Shown here: one piece after another, positions 1 through 10,680 of the stretch
Layout: each line of letters opens with the position of its first letter
How positions within the stretch are numbered: the first letter of the stretch is position 1
Assembly (NCBI RefSeq): GCF_009617575.1
Contig: NZ_WIXJ01000011.1
Location: 1 to 64,000 of the forward strand
Source: Rhodocyclus gracilis
Lineage (GTDB): Bacteria > Pseudomonadota > Gammaproteobacteria > Burkholderiales > Rhodocyclaceae
Direction: 5' to 3'
Length of the DNA: 64,000 nucleotides
Notes under the pieces: generated by a model
What the model was told of the DNA's origin: nothing
Seen by the model: only the letters and a program-made list of their open reading frames with translations
The model's database searches: none
Translations under genes and position numbers: made by a program

Positions 1-63
1 TCTTTTTGCTCCCGAACTCGCGTCCGGTCACCTCGACAAGCACCCACACCTATCAATTGTCTC

Positions 64-125
64 GTTTTTAAAGAACTTTGAATTCAAGCACTTGCTTCGA
101 ATTCGTTCGCTGCGTCAGCAGCGAA
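64..125 (-). promoter_or_regulatory. rRNA leader with stem-loops and boxA antiterminator
   Basis: Reading leftwards from the rRNA promoter, the leader holds a stem with arms TTCGCTG/CAGCGAA (106-125). A second stem with GAATTC and AAGCA arms follows (80-104). Then comes a boxA-like element on the minus strand, GTTCTTTAAAAA (64-76), which matches 9 of 12 positions of the E. coli rrn boxA. Such leaders load the Nus antitermination complex. Bases 1-63 continue the leader toward 16S. Confidence 0.75.
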
Positions 126-132
126 GGAGCGA

Positions 133-160
133 ATTATACAGACACTCTGACTGGCGTCAA
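133..160 (-). promoter_or_regulatory. rRNA operon promoter reading off the left edge
   Basis: On the minus strand a perfect -10 TATAAT (133-138) lies 16 bp from a -35 TTGACG (155-160). An A/T-rich stretch just upstream (about 164-180) looks like an UP element. The downstream leader carries stem-loops and a boxA, as in bacterial rRNA operons. The 16S gene is inferred to start beyond base 1 and is not seen. Confidence 0.85.
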
Positions 161-300
161 CACCTTTTTTGAAAATACTCAAAAGCGGCAATTCCACGCC
201 TCCGACCGAGCGATATTCGCCCGCCTCTTACTCTAGGCCGAAGGATGGCGCACCACCCAGCGAGCAGTGCACTCCACACAGCAGCGCGCCCCACACGCAA

Positions 301-328
301 GAACGGCTTCCATTTTTGGAAGCCGTTC
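301..328 (-). terminator. Perfect 12-bp hairpin downstream of tRNA-Phe
   Basis: The arms GAACGGCTTCCA and TGGAAGCCGTTC form a perfect 12-bp stem with a 4-base loop, 6 bases past the tRNA 3' end. No U-run follows, so this is either a weak terminator or a 3' processing/stability hairpin. The remaining bases up to the rRNA promoter hold nothing else I can support. Confidence 0.55.
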
Positions 329-334
329 AAATTC

Positions 335-410
335 TGGTGGCCAGTCGCGGAATCGAACCACGGACACGCGGATTTTCAATCCGCTGCTCTACCAACTGAG
401 CTAACTGGCC
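335..410 (-). tRNA. tRNA-Phe (GAA)
   Basis: The minus strand folds into a complete 76-nt cloverleaf. The acceptor stem is GGCCAGT/ACTGGCC, the D-arm contains AGCTCAGTTGGTAGAGC, the anticodon loop is TTGAAAA with anticodon GAA, and the T-arm contains GGTTCGATTCC. The 3' CCA is encoded at 335-337. It has its own promoter just upstream and lies directly ahead of the rRNA operon promoter on the same strand. Confidence 0.97.
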
Positions 411-421
411 AAGAGGGCTCG

Positions 422-450
422 ATTATAACGAGCACTTTTCCGTCCGTCAA
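422..450 (-). promoter_or_regulatory. tRNA-Phe promoter
   Basis: A consensus -10 TATAAT (422-427) and a -35 TTGACG (445-450) are separated by exactly 17 bp on the minus strand. The -10 lies 11 bases from the first base of tRNA-Phe. It matches 11 of 12 consensus box positions, as expected for a stable-RNA promoter. Confidence 0.85.
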
Positions 451-504
451 AAGAAGTCGTAAAAAAGACGCAACTTTTCGCCATTGCAGGCGGCTCGCCG
501 CCGT

Positions 505-2028
505 TTAGGCGAGGGGCGGACCGCCTTCGGCGGGGGATTGCGGGGCCGAAGGCGCTGGCGATGCCGCCGCTGGCGGATCGACGCGCCAGGTCGGAAACAC
601 AACACGCGCGATTGCGCCGGGCGCTGGCGCGGCCCGCCCCGCACGCGGCGCATTGGGGCGCAAGCTGGCGGCGGCACGGTGCAATTCGGCAATCTCGCGG
701 ACGATGGCGAGCCCCAAGCCGCTTCCCTCGACGCCGGTGCCATCGACGCGATAGAAGCGATCAAAGACACGGACGGCGTCTTCCTCAGTCAAGCCGATAC
801 CGCTGTCTTCCACTTCGAGCACTGCGAAATCGCCCTGGGCGACGATGCGGCATGTCACACAACCGCCTTCGGGCGTGTAGCGCAAGGCGTTATCAATCAG
901 GTTATTAATCAACTCGCGCAATAACAGGGCATTGCCGAGAATGAGCACCTCGTCGTTGGCCGCCTCGTAGCCGAGATCGATGTGCCGGCTCATCGCGCGC
1001 GCCACCCAGTCACCGACGACATCGCGCAGCAGCCCATCCGGATCGAGCGGCACCAGCGTCTGCAGAGCGTTCTCGCTCGCCTCGGCTCGCGCCAGCGCCA
1101 ACAGTTGATCAACAAGATGGGAGGCGCGATCAACACCACTGGCGATCTGCTGCAAAGCGTGCCGCAGATCGTCCGGATCGCGCTCACGCATCGCCAGCTG
1201 CGCCTGCATCTTCAGCCCCGTCAGCGGCGTGCGCATCTGATGCGCCGCGTCGGCGACGAAGCGCCGCTGCACATCCATATTGTGTTGCAAGCGGGCGATC
1301 ATGGCATTGAACGCGTCGGTGAGCGGCTGCAGTTCCTCAGGTACACGGCGCGCGGAAATCGGCGACAGATCGCCCTCGGCCCGCGATTCGATCCGTTCGC
1401 GCAGGCGAGTGAGCGGCCGTAGCCCCTGCGAGAGGCCGAACCACACGAGGATGACGGCCAGCGGGATGATGACGAATTGCGGCAGGATGACGCTGGCGAT
1501 GATCTTGTTGGCGAGCTGCGAGCGCTTGTCCATCGTCTCGCCCACTTCGACCCGCAACCATTTCTCGCGCGGCGCACTGGCCTCGGCGAGATGCAGATAG
1601 GCCACACGCAGGTCGCGGCCGTCGGCTTCTGCATCGCGGAAATACACCTCCCCCGCCTCCTCATTCAGCGGCACGGCCAACTCACGCGGCGGCGGCAATT
1701 CGCGATCCCCGGCGAGCAAGCGGCCATCCGGATCGAGGACGTGGAAGTAGACACTGTCGATCTCGTCCGCGCGCAGTAGAGCTCGCGCCGGCCCGGGGAA
1801 AACCACCCTGGGCCGACCGTTGACGAACTGCACCTGCCGCGCAACGGTGTTGACCTGCTCGCGCAGGGCTTGGTCGTAAGGAAAGCTGGCGACGCTGTAA
1901 GCGAAGTAGTGCGTTACGGCGATGCTGATCGGCCAGACGAAGAGCAGTGGCGCCAGCATCCAATCCAGAATCTCGCCAAAGAGCGAGCGCTGCCCTTCAG
2001 GGCTTGCGGTCTTCGGCGGGTTTTTCAA
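505..2028 (-). CDS. Sensor histidine kinase, TctE family
   Basis: Membrane sensor of a two-component system that should phosphorylate the response regulator encoded just upstream. It has TM1 (about residues 24-46), a periplasmic sensor domain of about 130 residues, TM2 (176-200), a HAMP-like linker, an H-box AAHQMRTPLTGLK with phosphoacceptor His263, an N-box LINNLIDNALRYTPE (about 373), a G1 box DSGIGL (408) and a G2 box GSGLGLAIV (435). The AHQ-RTPL-GLK form of the H-box is typical of TctE-like kinases, some of which regulate tricarboxylate uptake; the ligand here is unknown. An ATG/GTG start further upstream would lie in the regulator gene out of frame. I chose the TTG at 2028, which overlaps the regulator stop by 32 bp and keeps the full first membrane segment. 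An ATG at 1959 would cut into TM1. Confidence 0.88.
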   Translation of the reverse strand: MKNPPKTASPEGQRSLFGEILDWMLAPLLFVWPISIAVTHYFAYSVASFPYDQALREQVNTVARQVQFVNGRPRVVFPGPARALLRADEIDSVYFHVLDPDGRLLAGDRELPPPRELAVPLNEEAGEVYFRDAEADGRDLRVAYLHLAEASAPREKWLRVEVGETMDKRSQLANKIIASVILPQFVIIPLAVILVWFGLSQGLRPLTRLRERIESRAEGDLSPISARRVPEELQPLTDAFNAMIARLQHNMDVQRRFVADAAHQMRTPLTGLKMQAQLAMRERDPDDLRHALQQIASGVDRASHLVDQLLALARAEASENALQTLVPLDPDGLLRDVVGDWVARAMSRHIDLGYEAANDEVLILGNALLLRELINNLIDNALRYTPEGGCVTCRIVAQGDFAVLEVEDSGIGLTEEDAVRVFDRFYRVDGTGVEGSGLGLAIVREIAELHRAAASLRPNAPRAGRAAPAPGAIARVVFPTWRVDPPAAASPAPSAPQSPAEGGPPLA

Positions 2029-2677
2029 GGCAATACCCGAGTCCGCGGACCGTCGCGATACGCACCCCCCCCGACTCCAGCTTCTTGCGCAGGCGGTGTA
2101 CGTACACCTCAATCGCGTTGTGGCTGACCTCCTCGCCCCAGCCACATAACTGCTCAACGAGCTGGTCCTTGCTGACAAGACGCCCTGCCCGCGCCACCAG
2201 CACCTCGAGCAGCCCGATCTCGCGAGCGGAAAGCTCCAGCGGCACGCCGGCCAACTGCGCCGTCCGTCCGGTCTGGTCGAAGCTCAAGGCGCCGCACTGA
2301 ACCACCGGCGTGGTACCGGAAGAGCGCCGCGTCAACGCCCGCACTCGCGCCTCGAGTTCAACAAGCTCGAACGGCTTGGCCATGTAATCGTCGGCGCCCA
2401 GATCGAGTCCGCGCACGCGGTCACTGGTGCCATCAAGCGCCGTCAGGATCAGCACCGGCGTATTGCTGCCACGTGCACGCAAGCGGCGCAACACCTCCAG
2501 ACCCGACATACGGCCGAGACCGAGGTCGAGGATCACCAGATCGTAGGTATGCGTGAGGAGTGCCGTATCGGCGTCGATACCGTTCAGCGCACAATCAACG
2601 GCATAACCCGACTGGCGCAGCGAGCGGCCAAGGCCGTCGGAAATGATCGGATCGTCTTCGGCAAACAGAATCCGCAT
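1997..2677 (-). CDS. OmpR/PhoB-type response regulator, TctD-like
   Basis: DNA-binding response regulator of 226 residues. The receiver domain has the acidic pair in LFAEDDP, phosphoacceptor Asp51 in VILDLGLG, and the conserved Lys in DDYMAKPFE. A winged-helix DNA-binding domain follows from about residue 125, containing the typical VSHNAIEVYVHRLRKKLE segment. The start at 2677 gives the canonical N terminus MRILFAEDDP; an ORF extension to 2725 adds 16 atypical residues. The gene is coupled to the kinase gene downstream by overlap. A perfect inverted repeat 50 bp upstream may be its operator. What it regulates cannot be read from the neighbours. Confidence 0.9.
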   Translation of the reverse strand: MRILFAEDDPIISDGLGRSLRQSGYAVDCALNGIDADTALLTHTYDLVILDLGLGRMSGLEVLRRLRARGSNTPVLILTALDGTSDRVRGLDLGADDYMAKPFELVELEARVRALTRRSSGTTPVVQCGALSFDQTGRTAQLAGVPLELSAREIGLLEVLVARAGRLVSKDQLVEQLCGWGEEVSHNAIEVYVHRLRKKLESGGVRIATVRGLGYCLEKPAEDRKP

Positions 2678-2726
2678 GGCATCGAGAGAAAGTAGAAGGA
2701 TCGGCACGCAGCCAAGGACGGCCAAA

Positions 2727-2741
2727 CCTCACTGAGTGAGG
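2727..2741. promoter_or_regulatory. Perfect inverted repeat upstream of the response regulator
   Basis: CCTCACT-G-AGTGAGG is a perfect 7+1+7 inverted repeat, 50 bp upstream of the regulator start and within the short gap to groEL. It could be an operator for the regulator. OmpR-type proteins more often use direct repeats, so the role is uncertain. Confidence 0.4.
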
Positions 2742-2844
2742 AGCCAGCGAGCGCAAACAGCCGACGCAGTGTAACAAAGAGCGCTGCGCCGCGGCCAATG
2801 CAAGAACGCAATCCGTCTGGCATGACAGAGGAGCGGCGACCGAC

Positions 2845-2877
2845 CAAAAAAAGACCCCGCTCGGAAGCGGGGTCTTT
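2845..2877 (-). terminator. Rho-independent terminator of groES-groEL
   Basis: On the minus strand, the stem AGACCCCGCT/AGCGGGGTCT (2852-2875) with a 4-base loop is followed by a run of seven T. It lies about 30 bp past the groEL stop. Confidence 0.9.
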
Positions 2878-2905
2878 CGGGATACTGCGCAACGTCAGGC
2901 GATGC

Positions 2906-4567
<1,662 letters not shown>

Positions 4568-4589
4568 TTATTCGGTGCGGAAGGAAGCC

Positions 4590-4880
4590 TTAGGCCTCGA
4601 TCACGCCCACGATGTCTTCTTCACGCATGACCAGCAGTTCCTGACCGTCAACCTTGACGGTTTGGCCGGCGTACTTGCCGAACAGGACGCGATCACCCAC
4701 CTTGACGGCCATTTCGCGAACCTTGCCGTCTTCGAGGAGCTTGCCATTACCCACGGCGAGCACTTCGCCTTGATCGGGCTTTTCAGCGGCGGTGTCAGGA
4801 ATGACGATGCCGGAAGCGGTCTTGCGCTCGTCTTCGAGACGCTTGACGATCACGCGGTCATGCAACGGACGGATTTTCAT
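4590..4880 (-). CDS. groES: Co-chaperonin GroES (Hsp10)
   Basis: Heptameric lid of the GroEL chamber, 96 residues, the usual length. It starts [18 protein letters not shown] and carries the mobile-loop region around [12 protein letters not shown]-like [16 protein letters not shown] and the C-terminal [12 protein letters not shown]-type end. The Shine-Dalgarno AAGGAGAT is strong. It is first in the operon, behind a CIRCE element. Confidence 0.98.
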   Translation of the reverse strand: MKIRPLHDRVIVKRLEDERKTASGIVIPDTAAEKPDQGEVLAVGNGKLLEDGKVREMAVKVGDRVLFGKYAGQTVKVDGQELLVMREEDIVGVIEA

Positions 4881-4970
4881 GCGGTATCTCCTTGGTTTTT
4901 TTGGCCTGAGACAGGCTCAAGTCACTACGAATCTCACGGCGCCCGACCCTCGGGTCCGGGCAGCGACGTA

Positions 4971-4997
4971 TTAGCACTCGCGGCTAACGAGTGCTAA
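4971..4997. promoter_or_regulatory. CIRCE operator (HrcA-binding) of groESL
   Basis: TTAGCACTC (4971-4979), nine spacer bases and GAGTGCTAA (4989-4997) form a perfect canonical CIRCE element. It overlaps the end of the -10 box and the start region of the groESL promoter. CIRCE is the site of the HrcA repressor, which GroEL itself keeps active. The hrcA gene is not in this window. Confidence 0.95.
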
Positions 4998-5026
4998 TAA
5001 TAGGGTCGCCCTCCACCTATTTCAAG
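4997..5026 (-). promoter_or_regulatory. groESL promoter with overlapping sigma70 and sigma32 boxes
   Basis: On the minus strand, TTGAAA (5020-5025) and TATTAT (4997-5002) are 17 bp apart, a good sigma70 match. The same DNA also reads CTTGAAA, 14 bases, then CCCTATTA, close to the sigma32 heat-shock consensus. The -10 abuts the CIRCE element, so vegetative, heat-shock and HrcA control would all act at one site. Confidence 0.8.
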
Positions 5027-5034
5027 GGCGTGCA

Positions 5035-5066
5035 CAAAAAAAAACGGCCCGGAAGGTTCCGGGCCG
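5035..5066 (-). terminator. Rho-independent terminator of yjcH-actP
   Basis: On the minus strand, the stem CGGCCCGG/CCGGGCCG (5045-5066) is followed by a run of T read from the A-tract at 5035-5044. It lies about 45 bp past the actP stop and just upstream of the groESL promoter. Confidence 0.88.
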
Positions 5067-5108
5067 CGCCACGTTACCGCCCCTCGCGGGCGGTCTGTGG
5101 GTTGAGAC

Positions 5109-6797
5109 TTAGTGCGAGGCCGACGTCACGGCACCGATGCCGGTTTCGGAACGCACCTGCTGCGCCGGGAAGGCCGCGCGTTCTTTTTCCGCCTGCTTGC
5201 TGCGGTCGAGCACCGATACCAGCCAGATGGTGAAGAAAGCAGCGGACATCGAGAACAGTGCCGGCGACGAGTACGGGAACAGCGCCGTACCCTTGTCGTG
5301 ATGCAGCACCGCCTCCCACACCGACGGCGAGACTATCGTCAGCGCGACGGAGAGGAAGAGCCCGACCGAACCGCCAGCGACCGCGCCACGCGTCGTGCAG
5401 TTCTTCCACAGCACCGACATGAACAGCACCGGGAAGTTGGCCGAACAAGCGATGGCGAAGGCCAGCATCACCATGTAGGCAACGTTTTCCTTCTCGAAGG
5501 CGATACCGAGGAAAACGGCGAGGATGCCGAGGCACACCGTCGTGATCTTCGACACACGCAGCTCCGACGCGGAATCGGCCTGCCCCTTCTTGAACACCGT
5601 CGCATAGAGGTCGTGCGAAACGGCGGTCGCCCCGGAGAGCGTCAGCCCGGCCACGACGGCGAGGATGGTCGCGAAGGCCACGGCCGAGATGAAGCCGAGG
5701 AAGGCGTTGCCACCGATGGCGTTGGCCAGATGCACCGCCGCCATGTTGCCGCCGCCCTTCAAGCCCTTGGCGATGTCGCCATCGACGTAGTAGGCCCCCG
5801 GATCCTGCGTAAGCAGCACGATCGCGCCGAAGCCGATGATGAAGGTCAGGATATAGAAGTAGCCGATCCAGGTCGTCGCCCACCCCACCGACTTGCGTGC
5901 TTCCTTGGCGCTCGGCACGGTGAAGAAGCGCATCAGGATGTGCGGCAGCCCCGCCGTACCGAACATCAGTGCCAGACCGACCGAGATGGCCGAAATCGGA
6001 TCCTTGATCAGCCCGCCCGGCGCCATGATCAGGTCGTGCTTGGCGTGCACCTCGACGGCCTTGGCGAAGAGCTTCTCCGGATTGAAATCGAACTGCCAGA
6101 GCACGGCGATGGCCATGAAGGACGCGCCGGTGAGAAGCATACAGGCCTTGATGATCTGCACCCAGGTGGTAGCCGTCATGCCACCGAACAGCACGTAGAG
6201 CATCATCAGCACGCCGACGATGATCACCGCGTACTGATACTCCAGACCGAACAGCACCTTGATCAACTGACCGGCACCGACCATCTGCGCGATCATGTAG
6301 AAGGCGACGACGACCAGTGAACCGGTAGCCGCGAAGGTACGGATCGGCGTCTGGGCAAAGCGGTAGGCAGCGACGTCGGCGAAGGTAAACTTGCCGAGAT
6401 TGCGCAGACGCTCCGCCATCAGGAAGGTCAGCACGGGCCAGCCGACCAGCCAGCCGATCGAGAAGATCAGGCCGTCGAAGCCGTTGGCGAAGACCAGTCC
6501 CGAAATCCCGAGGAAGGACGCCGCCGACATGAAGTCGCCGGCAATCGCCAGGCCGTTCTGGAAGCCGGTGATGCCACCACCCGCCGTATAAAAATCCGCC
6601 GCCGACTTGGTCTTGCCCGCCGCCCACTTGGTAATCCAGAGCGTCAGGGCGACAAAGGCGGTGAACATGCCGATGGCGACCCAGTTGGTCGCCTGCTTGG
6701 TGGTCTGGCCGAGATCCGCCCCGGCACCGAAGGCGACGCCCACGGCTAGCAGGCCGGTAAGCAGAACGAGCATTTGCCGCAGAAGAGGGTGGCTCAT
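5109..6797 (-). CDS. actP: Cation/acetate symporter ActP
   Basis: Inner-membrane solute:sodium symporter (SSS family) of 562 residues, about the length of E. coli ActP. It starts with a hydrophobic segment that ends VGVAFGAGA and is probably a cleaved signal, as in ActP. A dozen or so membrane segments follow, with family signatures [30 protein letters not shown] and [17 protein letters not shown]. It should import acetate and other short monocarboxylates using a cation gradient. The start codon overlaps the yjcH stop as ATGA, so the two are coupled, the standard yjcH-actP arrangement. No acs gene is nearby. Confidence 0.93.
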   Translation of the reverse strand: MSHPLLRQMLVLLTGLLAVGVAFGAGADLGQTTKQATNWVAIGMFTAFVALTLWITKWAAGKTKSAADFYTAGGGITGFQNGLAIAGDFMSAASFLGISGLVFANGFDGLIFSIGWLVGWPVLTFLMAERLRNLGKFTFADVAAYRFAQTPIRTFAATGSLVVVAFYMIAQMVGAGQLIKVLFGLEYQYAVIIVGVLMMLYVLFGGMTATTWVQIIKACMLLTGASFMAIAVLWQFDFNPEKLFAKAVEVHAKHDLIMAPGGLIKDPISAISVGLALMFGTAGLPHILMRFFTVPSAKEARKSVGWATTWIGYFYILTFIIGFGAIVLLTQDPGAYYVDGDIAKGLKGGGNMAAVHLANAIGGNAFLGFISAVAFATILAVVAGLTLSGATAVSHDLYATVFKKGQADSASELRVSKITTVCLGILAVFLGIAFEKENVAYMVMLAFAIACSANFPVLFMSVLWKNCTTRGAVAGGSVGLFLSVALTIVSPSVWEAVLHHDKGTALFPYSSPALFSMSAAFFTIWLVSVLDRSKQAEKERAAFPAQQVRSETGIGAVTSASH

Positions 6798-7108
6798 TTG
6801 TTGGCCTCCTCGCGGACGATGGCGTCATTCAGCGCGTCGAACTCGGTATTGGCACGGCGCACGTAGATGTTGGTGAGGATCACCGTCAGCACGATCACGC
6901 CGACGCCCATCGGAATCCCGATCGACGTCACCATCCCCTCGCCCAGCTTCTGCGCCAGCAATTCCTTGTCGAAGGCGATCAGCAGGATGTAGCCGTAGTA
7001 AATCACCATCACCAGCAATGCCATGATGATGCTGAACGACGCGCGAGTACTTTTGAGTTGTTGATACTTTGGATTGGCGACTATGCGCGCCACGATATCG
7101 TCTTTCAT
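6794..7108 (-). CDS. yjcH: DUF485 inner-membrane protein YjcH
   Basis: A small 104-residue membrane protein that precedes actP in many proteobacteria. It has two membrane segments (about residues 22-46 and 60-82), the N-terminal [15 protein letters not shown] signature of DUF485 and the C-terminal [16 protein letters not shown]. Its function is not settled; it is presumed to assist ActP. The Shine-Dalgarno GGAGGGAG precedes the ATG. The 254-bp gap upstream, to the chemoreceptor, must hold the promoter, but I see no clear box pair. Confidence 0.9.
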   Translation of the reverse strand: MKDDIVARIVANPKYQQLKSTRASFSIIMALLVMVIYYGYILLIAFDKELLAQKLGEGMVTSIGIPMGVGVIVLTVILTNIYVRRANTEFDALNDAIVREEANK

Positions 7109-7260
7109 GTCTCCCTCCTCACGAGTGAACTACCGGACCGCCAGATGGACCGATTGCCAGAAAGAGAATAGAAGCCGCGCCTTACTTCCCGCTTACGATT
7201 TACGCGTGGCGAAAAACTTTTTTCAATGCATAACTTCCCTGCCAAACCTCTATGTCGCAG

Positions 7261-7282
7261 AAGGGGCGCCTGCGCGCCCCTT
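7261..7282 (-). terminator. Hairpin downstream of the chemoreceptor gene
   Basis: A 9-bp stem AAGGGGCGC/GCGCCCCTT with a 4-base loop lies about 80 bp past the chemoreceptor stop. No clear U-run follows, so the terminator call is tentative. Confidence 0.45.
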
Positions 7283-7362
7283 GCCAGATCATCACCACGC
7301 CCAGCTGGCGATGGCTGACGAAACGCCGGACCGGCAGCGATACCCCGGCCCGGCGCAACTCA

Positions 7363-9006
7363 TCAACAGCGGAAGCGGTTGATCTGCGCGTGCAACTCAC
7401 CGGCAATACGATCCAGCTCGGCGGCGGTATCCGCCGTCGACTGCGTCGCCGCGCTGGTTTCCTCGACCATCTGGGCGATTTCTTCCACGCGCTGGGCGAT
7501 GCTGGTGCTGGCGATGCTCTGCTCGCGCGTCGCGCCGGCCACATCACGAATATGGCCCAGCGACTTGTCGGCACCATCGCGAATCTTGCGCAGTGCGTCG
7601 GCGGCGCCTTCCACGGACTGCACGCCTTCTGCCACTTCTGGCAGAGCCGCATCCATGACCTGCGCCGCGCTCCCGGTTTCCGACTGTACGGCGGCAATCA
7701 TCGTTTCGATTTCGATCGTTGCCGCCGAAGTGCGTTCCGCCAGCTTCCTCACCTCGTCGGCAACGACGGCGAAGCCACGGCCCTGCTCGCCCGCCCGCGC
7801 CGCCTCAATGGCCGCGTTGAGCGCCAGCAGGTTGGTCTGCCCGGCGATGCCCTTGATGACCGCCGCAATCGAAGAAATTTCACCCGCGTGCGCTTCAAGG
7901 CTGCGAATCCGCGCCGACGCGTCAGTGACCGTGGCGGCGATGCGATTGATCTGCGCCGTCGCCGCCTGTGCCCGTTCGCCTCCTTCGTCGGCCAGACGCA
8001 AGGACTCGGTGGCGTCGAGCTCGGTATCGGCCGCGCTATCGGAAATATGCGTCACGCTGACGGTCATCTGCTCGATGGCCGCCGCCATCGACGAGGTCGC
8101 GTCGGTCTGGTGCTGCGACGCCACCGCCACCTCGCGTGCCGCCGTGACGATACGCTCGGCGTTTTTCGTCACCTGCGTCGCGCCGTTGCCAATCTCCAGC
8201 AACATCGAGCGCATCGCCGACAGCATCTCGCCAAACGAGCCGAGCATGCTGCCCTTCGGTGCGCCGGCGACGGACACCGTCAGATCGCCGGACGCGGCTC
8301 GTGCCATCAAGGCAATCGCCTCGTTAGGCTCGCCGCCCACCTGACGCAAAACACCGCGCGCAATAACGAAACCGATCAGCGCCACGAGCGCCAGCAGCAC
8401 GCCGGCCACGCCCAGATCACGCACCAGACGCTGCATGAACTGCGCAGCAATATCATCCACATAGACGCCGGAGCCGATGGCCCACTTCCACGGCGTAAAC
8501 GCCTTGGTGAACTGGATCTTGTCGACCGGCTCGGTCTGCCCCGGGCGCGGGAAAGCGCTGTCGACATAGCTGCCGCCTGCGTCGCCCGTCTGCGCGGCGG
8601 CGATGATGTCGCGCAAGGTGTAGCGACCCTTGCCGTCCTTTACCTCCTCGGTCACGTTACGGCCGAGGAACTTGGGATTGACGTGCGCAACCGTCGTCCC
8701 GTCAAAGGAGAAGATATAGACGTAATCGGTCTTGCCTTCGGGACCGCCGTACCGACTATCGCCGATGGTCGCTGCGGCGGCCTTTTGCGCTTCTTCGCGG
8801 GTCATCCGACCAGCGGTTTCTTCGGCGTAATAGTGCGCTGCGACATTCGTCGCTGCTTCGACGACGGCACGAATCTCCAAACGTCTCGCGTCTTCGAGGT
8901 CCTTCCGCGTTTCAATCGCAGACAGGGCGATAATGGCCGCCATTCCAGAAAGCGCCGCCAATATCAGCAGCACGATCTTCGCCTTCAGCGACATTCTTTC
9001 GAGCAT
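7363..9006 (-). CDS. Methyl-accepting chemotaxis protein with Cache sensor
   Basis: Transmembrane chemoreceptor, 547 residues. It has TM1 (about 8-30), a periplasmic single-Cache domain (about 35-185, with [19 protein letters not shown] and [14 protein letters not shown]), TM2 (about 195-217), a HAMP-like linker containing [10 protein letters not shown], and a cytoplasmic signalling bundle whose hairpin tip reads [19 protein letters not shown]. It should relay ligand binding to CheA/CheW. Single-Cache domains often sense small organic acids; the ligand here is unknown. It has no chemotaxis neighbours. A second ATG four codons in ([10 protein letters not shown]) is an alternative start. It is divergent from dacB. 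Confidence 0.92.
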   Translation of the reverse strand: MLERMSLKAKIVLLILAALSGMAAIIALSAIETRKDLEDARRLEIRAVVEAATNVAAHYYAEETAGRMTREEAQKAAAATIGDSRYGGPEGKTDYVYIFSFDGTTVAHVNPKFLGRNVTEEVKDGKGRYTLRDIIAAAQTGDAGGSYVDSAFPRPGQTEPVDKIQFTKAFTPWKWAIGSGVYVDDIAAQFMQRLVRDLGVAGVLLALVALIGFVIARGVLRQVGGEPNEAIALMARAASGDLTVSVAGAPKGSMLGSFGEMLSAMRSMLLEIGNGATQVTKNAERIVTAAREVAVASQHQTDATSSMAAAIEQMTVSVTHISDSAADTELDATESLRLADEGGERAQAATAQINRIAATVTDASARIRSLEAHAGEISSIAAVIKGIAGQTNLLALNAAIEAARAGEQGRGFAVVADEVRKLAERTSAATIEIETMIAAVQSETGSAAQVMDAALPEVAEGVQSVEGAADALRKIRDGADKSLGHIRDVAGATREQSIASTSIAQRVEEIAQMVEETSAATQSTADTAAELDRIAGELHAQINRFRC

Positions 9007-9156
9007 TGCAGACCTCCGTCGTTTTAGTTATCGCATCCATGAATCGCAGTGCTCATCGCTGACCTCCCAAGGCAGCGAAGCGATTTCCCCAGCATCCTAC
9101 CAATATTTTGCACAGATCAAGATTCGGCGAAAAAATTGATTGCAGGAAACCTTCCT

Positions 9157-10557
9157 ATGATTGCCGTCATGAAACTGCTACTCCCCTTCTTCGCGCTCCT
9201 GTTGGCCACTTTTCCCGTACTGGCGGAAGAGCTGCCGACGGCGATGCGTGCGGCGCTGCGCGATGCCGGCATCCCCCTGCAAAGCGTCTCCGTCGTGGTT
9301 CAGGCCGTCGATGCGCCGCAGCCTGTGCTGGCACTAAACCCGTCACTCGCCATGAACCCGGCGTCGACGATGAAGCTGGTCACCACCTACGCCGGCCTTG
9401 AATTGCTCGGCCCCGCATTTACATGGACCACCGAAGCCCTCACGGATATCCCCATACGTAACGGCCGCCTCGCGGGAAATCTTTATCTGCGCGGCAGCGG
9501 CGATCCGAAACTCTCGCTGGAAGCCTTCTGGCTGCTGCTGCGGCAACTGCGCGCCCGTGGCCTCACGGAGATCGCCGGCGACCTCATTGTCGACCGCAGC
9601 GCCTTCGCTCTCCCCGCGCACGACCCGGCGGCGTTCGATAACGAACCCCTGCGCCCGTACAACGCCGGCCCGGACGCCCTTCTCCTCAACCTCAACAGCA
9701 TTCATCTGACGCTGCAAGCCAATAGCGAGGCACGCCGGGTCACGCTCATCAACGAAACGCCGGGCGACGGCGTGCGTCTCATCAATCGTCTGCGCCTGAG
9801 CGAGGAAGCCTGCGGCGACTGGCGCGAAAAGCTGGCAATCGCCGTGAGTGGCGACACCCTCACGCTGACGGGCGTATTCCCGGCGGGTTGCGGCGAGAAG
9901 GCGCTGAACCTCTCGCCGTGGGCGCCCGACGTACAGGTGGAGCGGCTTTTCCGCACGCTCTGGCAGGAGATGGGAGGCACCTGGCGCGGCCGCCTGCGGA
10001 CGGGCCTGACGCCCGCCGGCGCGCAACGCCTCGCCACAGAGGAATCGCCACCGCTCGCCGACGTCGTGCGCGACGTCAACAAGTACAGCAACAACGTCAT
10101 GGCGCGGCAGATATTCCTGACACTCGCCAGCGAACGCCCGGCGACTCCCGCGGCGGCCCGCCAGCGAGTCGGCAACTGGCTCGCCGACAAGGGCGTCGAT
10201 ACGTCGGGGCTCATCCTCGACAACGGCTCGGGACTCTCCCGCAGCGAACGGGTAAGCGCCACGACGCTCGCCCAGCTATTGCAGGCGGCCTGGCAAAGCC
10301 CGGTGATGCCGGAGTTGATGGCCTCGCTACCGCTGGCGGGCGTCGACGGCACGCTTAAACGCCGTCTCGGCGACAGCCCGGCGACGGGGCGCGCGCATCT
10401 GAAAACCGGCTATCTCGACGGCGTTCGCGCCATCGCCGGCTACGTCCTCGACCGTTCCGGGCGGCGCTGGATCACGGTCTGCCTGATCAACGATCCGCAG
10501 GCGCGGCAAGGCAAACCGGCAATCGACGCACTATTGGGCTGGGTCGCCGCGCAGTAA
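9157..10557 (+). CDS. dacB: D-alanyl-D-alanine carboxypeptidase/endopeptidase, PBP4 type
   Basis: Periplasmic low-molecular-weight penicillin-binding protein of the S13 peptidase family that trims or cleaves peptidoglycan cross-links. The active-site motifs are complete: SxxK in PASTMK (Ser70, Lys73), SxN in KYSNN (311-313) and KTG in HLKTGYL (416-418). The first about 20 residues form a signal peptide ending FPVLAEE. I chose the ATG at 9157 because CAGGAA lies at suitable distance; the ORF extends upstream to 9049 without typical sequence, and ATG 9169 is another option. It is a single gene, convergent with ubiD. The 123-bp gap to ubiD shows no clear terminator. Confidence 0.92.
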   Translation: MIAVMKLLLPFFALLLATFPVLAEELPTAMRAALRDAGIPLQSVSVVVQAVDAPQPVLALNPSLAMNPASTMKLVTTYAGLELLGPAFTWTTEALTDIPIRNGRLAGNLYLRGSGDPKLSLEAFWLLLRQLRARGLTEIAGDLIVDRSAFALPAHDPAAFDNEPLRPYNAGPDALLLNLNSIHLTLQANSEARRVTLINETPGDGVRLINRLRLSEEACGDWREKLAIAVSGDTLTLTGVFPAGCGEKALNLSPWAPDVQVERLFRTLWQEMGGTWRGRLRTGLTPAGAQRLATEESPPLADVVRDVNKYSNNVMARQIFLTLASERPATPAAARQRVGNWLADKGVDTSGLILDNGSGLSRSERVSATTLAQLLQAAWQSPVMPELMASLPLAGVDGTLKRRLGDSPATGRAHLKTGYLDGVRAIAGYVLDRSGRRWITVCLINDPQARQGKPAIDALLGWVAAQ

Positions 10558-10680
10558 GGCCGGTGTGGGTCGAGACCGTCCGGGATCAAGCGCGGAGAGC
10601 CGCCTGGAGACGCACCGTGGAGGTCTGGGCGACAGGGCGGCCCCCACGTCCGCCGCCCCAGCCTCAGGCAGTAGCGGCGA

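Noticed and set aside
2029-2178. Upstream 50-codon extension of the sensor kinase
   Set aside because: It lies wholly within the response regulator gene in another frame and reads as Arg/Ser/Cys-rich non-family sequence.
5074-6828. 584-codon minus-strand frame overlapping actP in another frame
   Set aside because: The other frame gives a canonical ActP with membrane helices and family motifs; this one is Arg/Gly-rich.
7200-7260. Possible sigma54-like site (TGGCAG...TATGCA) upstream of yjcH-actP
   Set aside because: The GG-to-GC spacing is 12 bases instead of the required 10.
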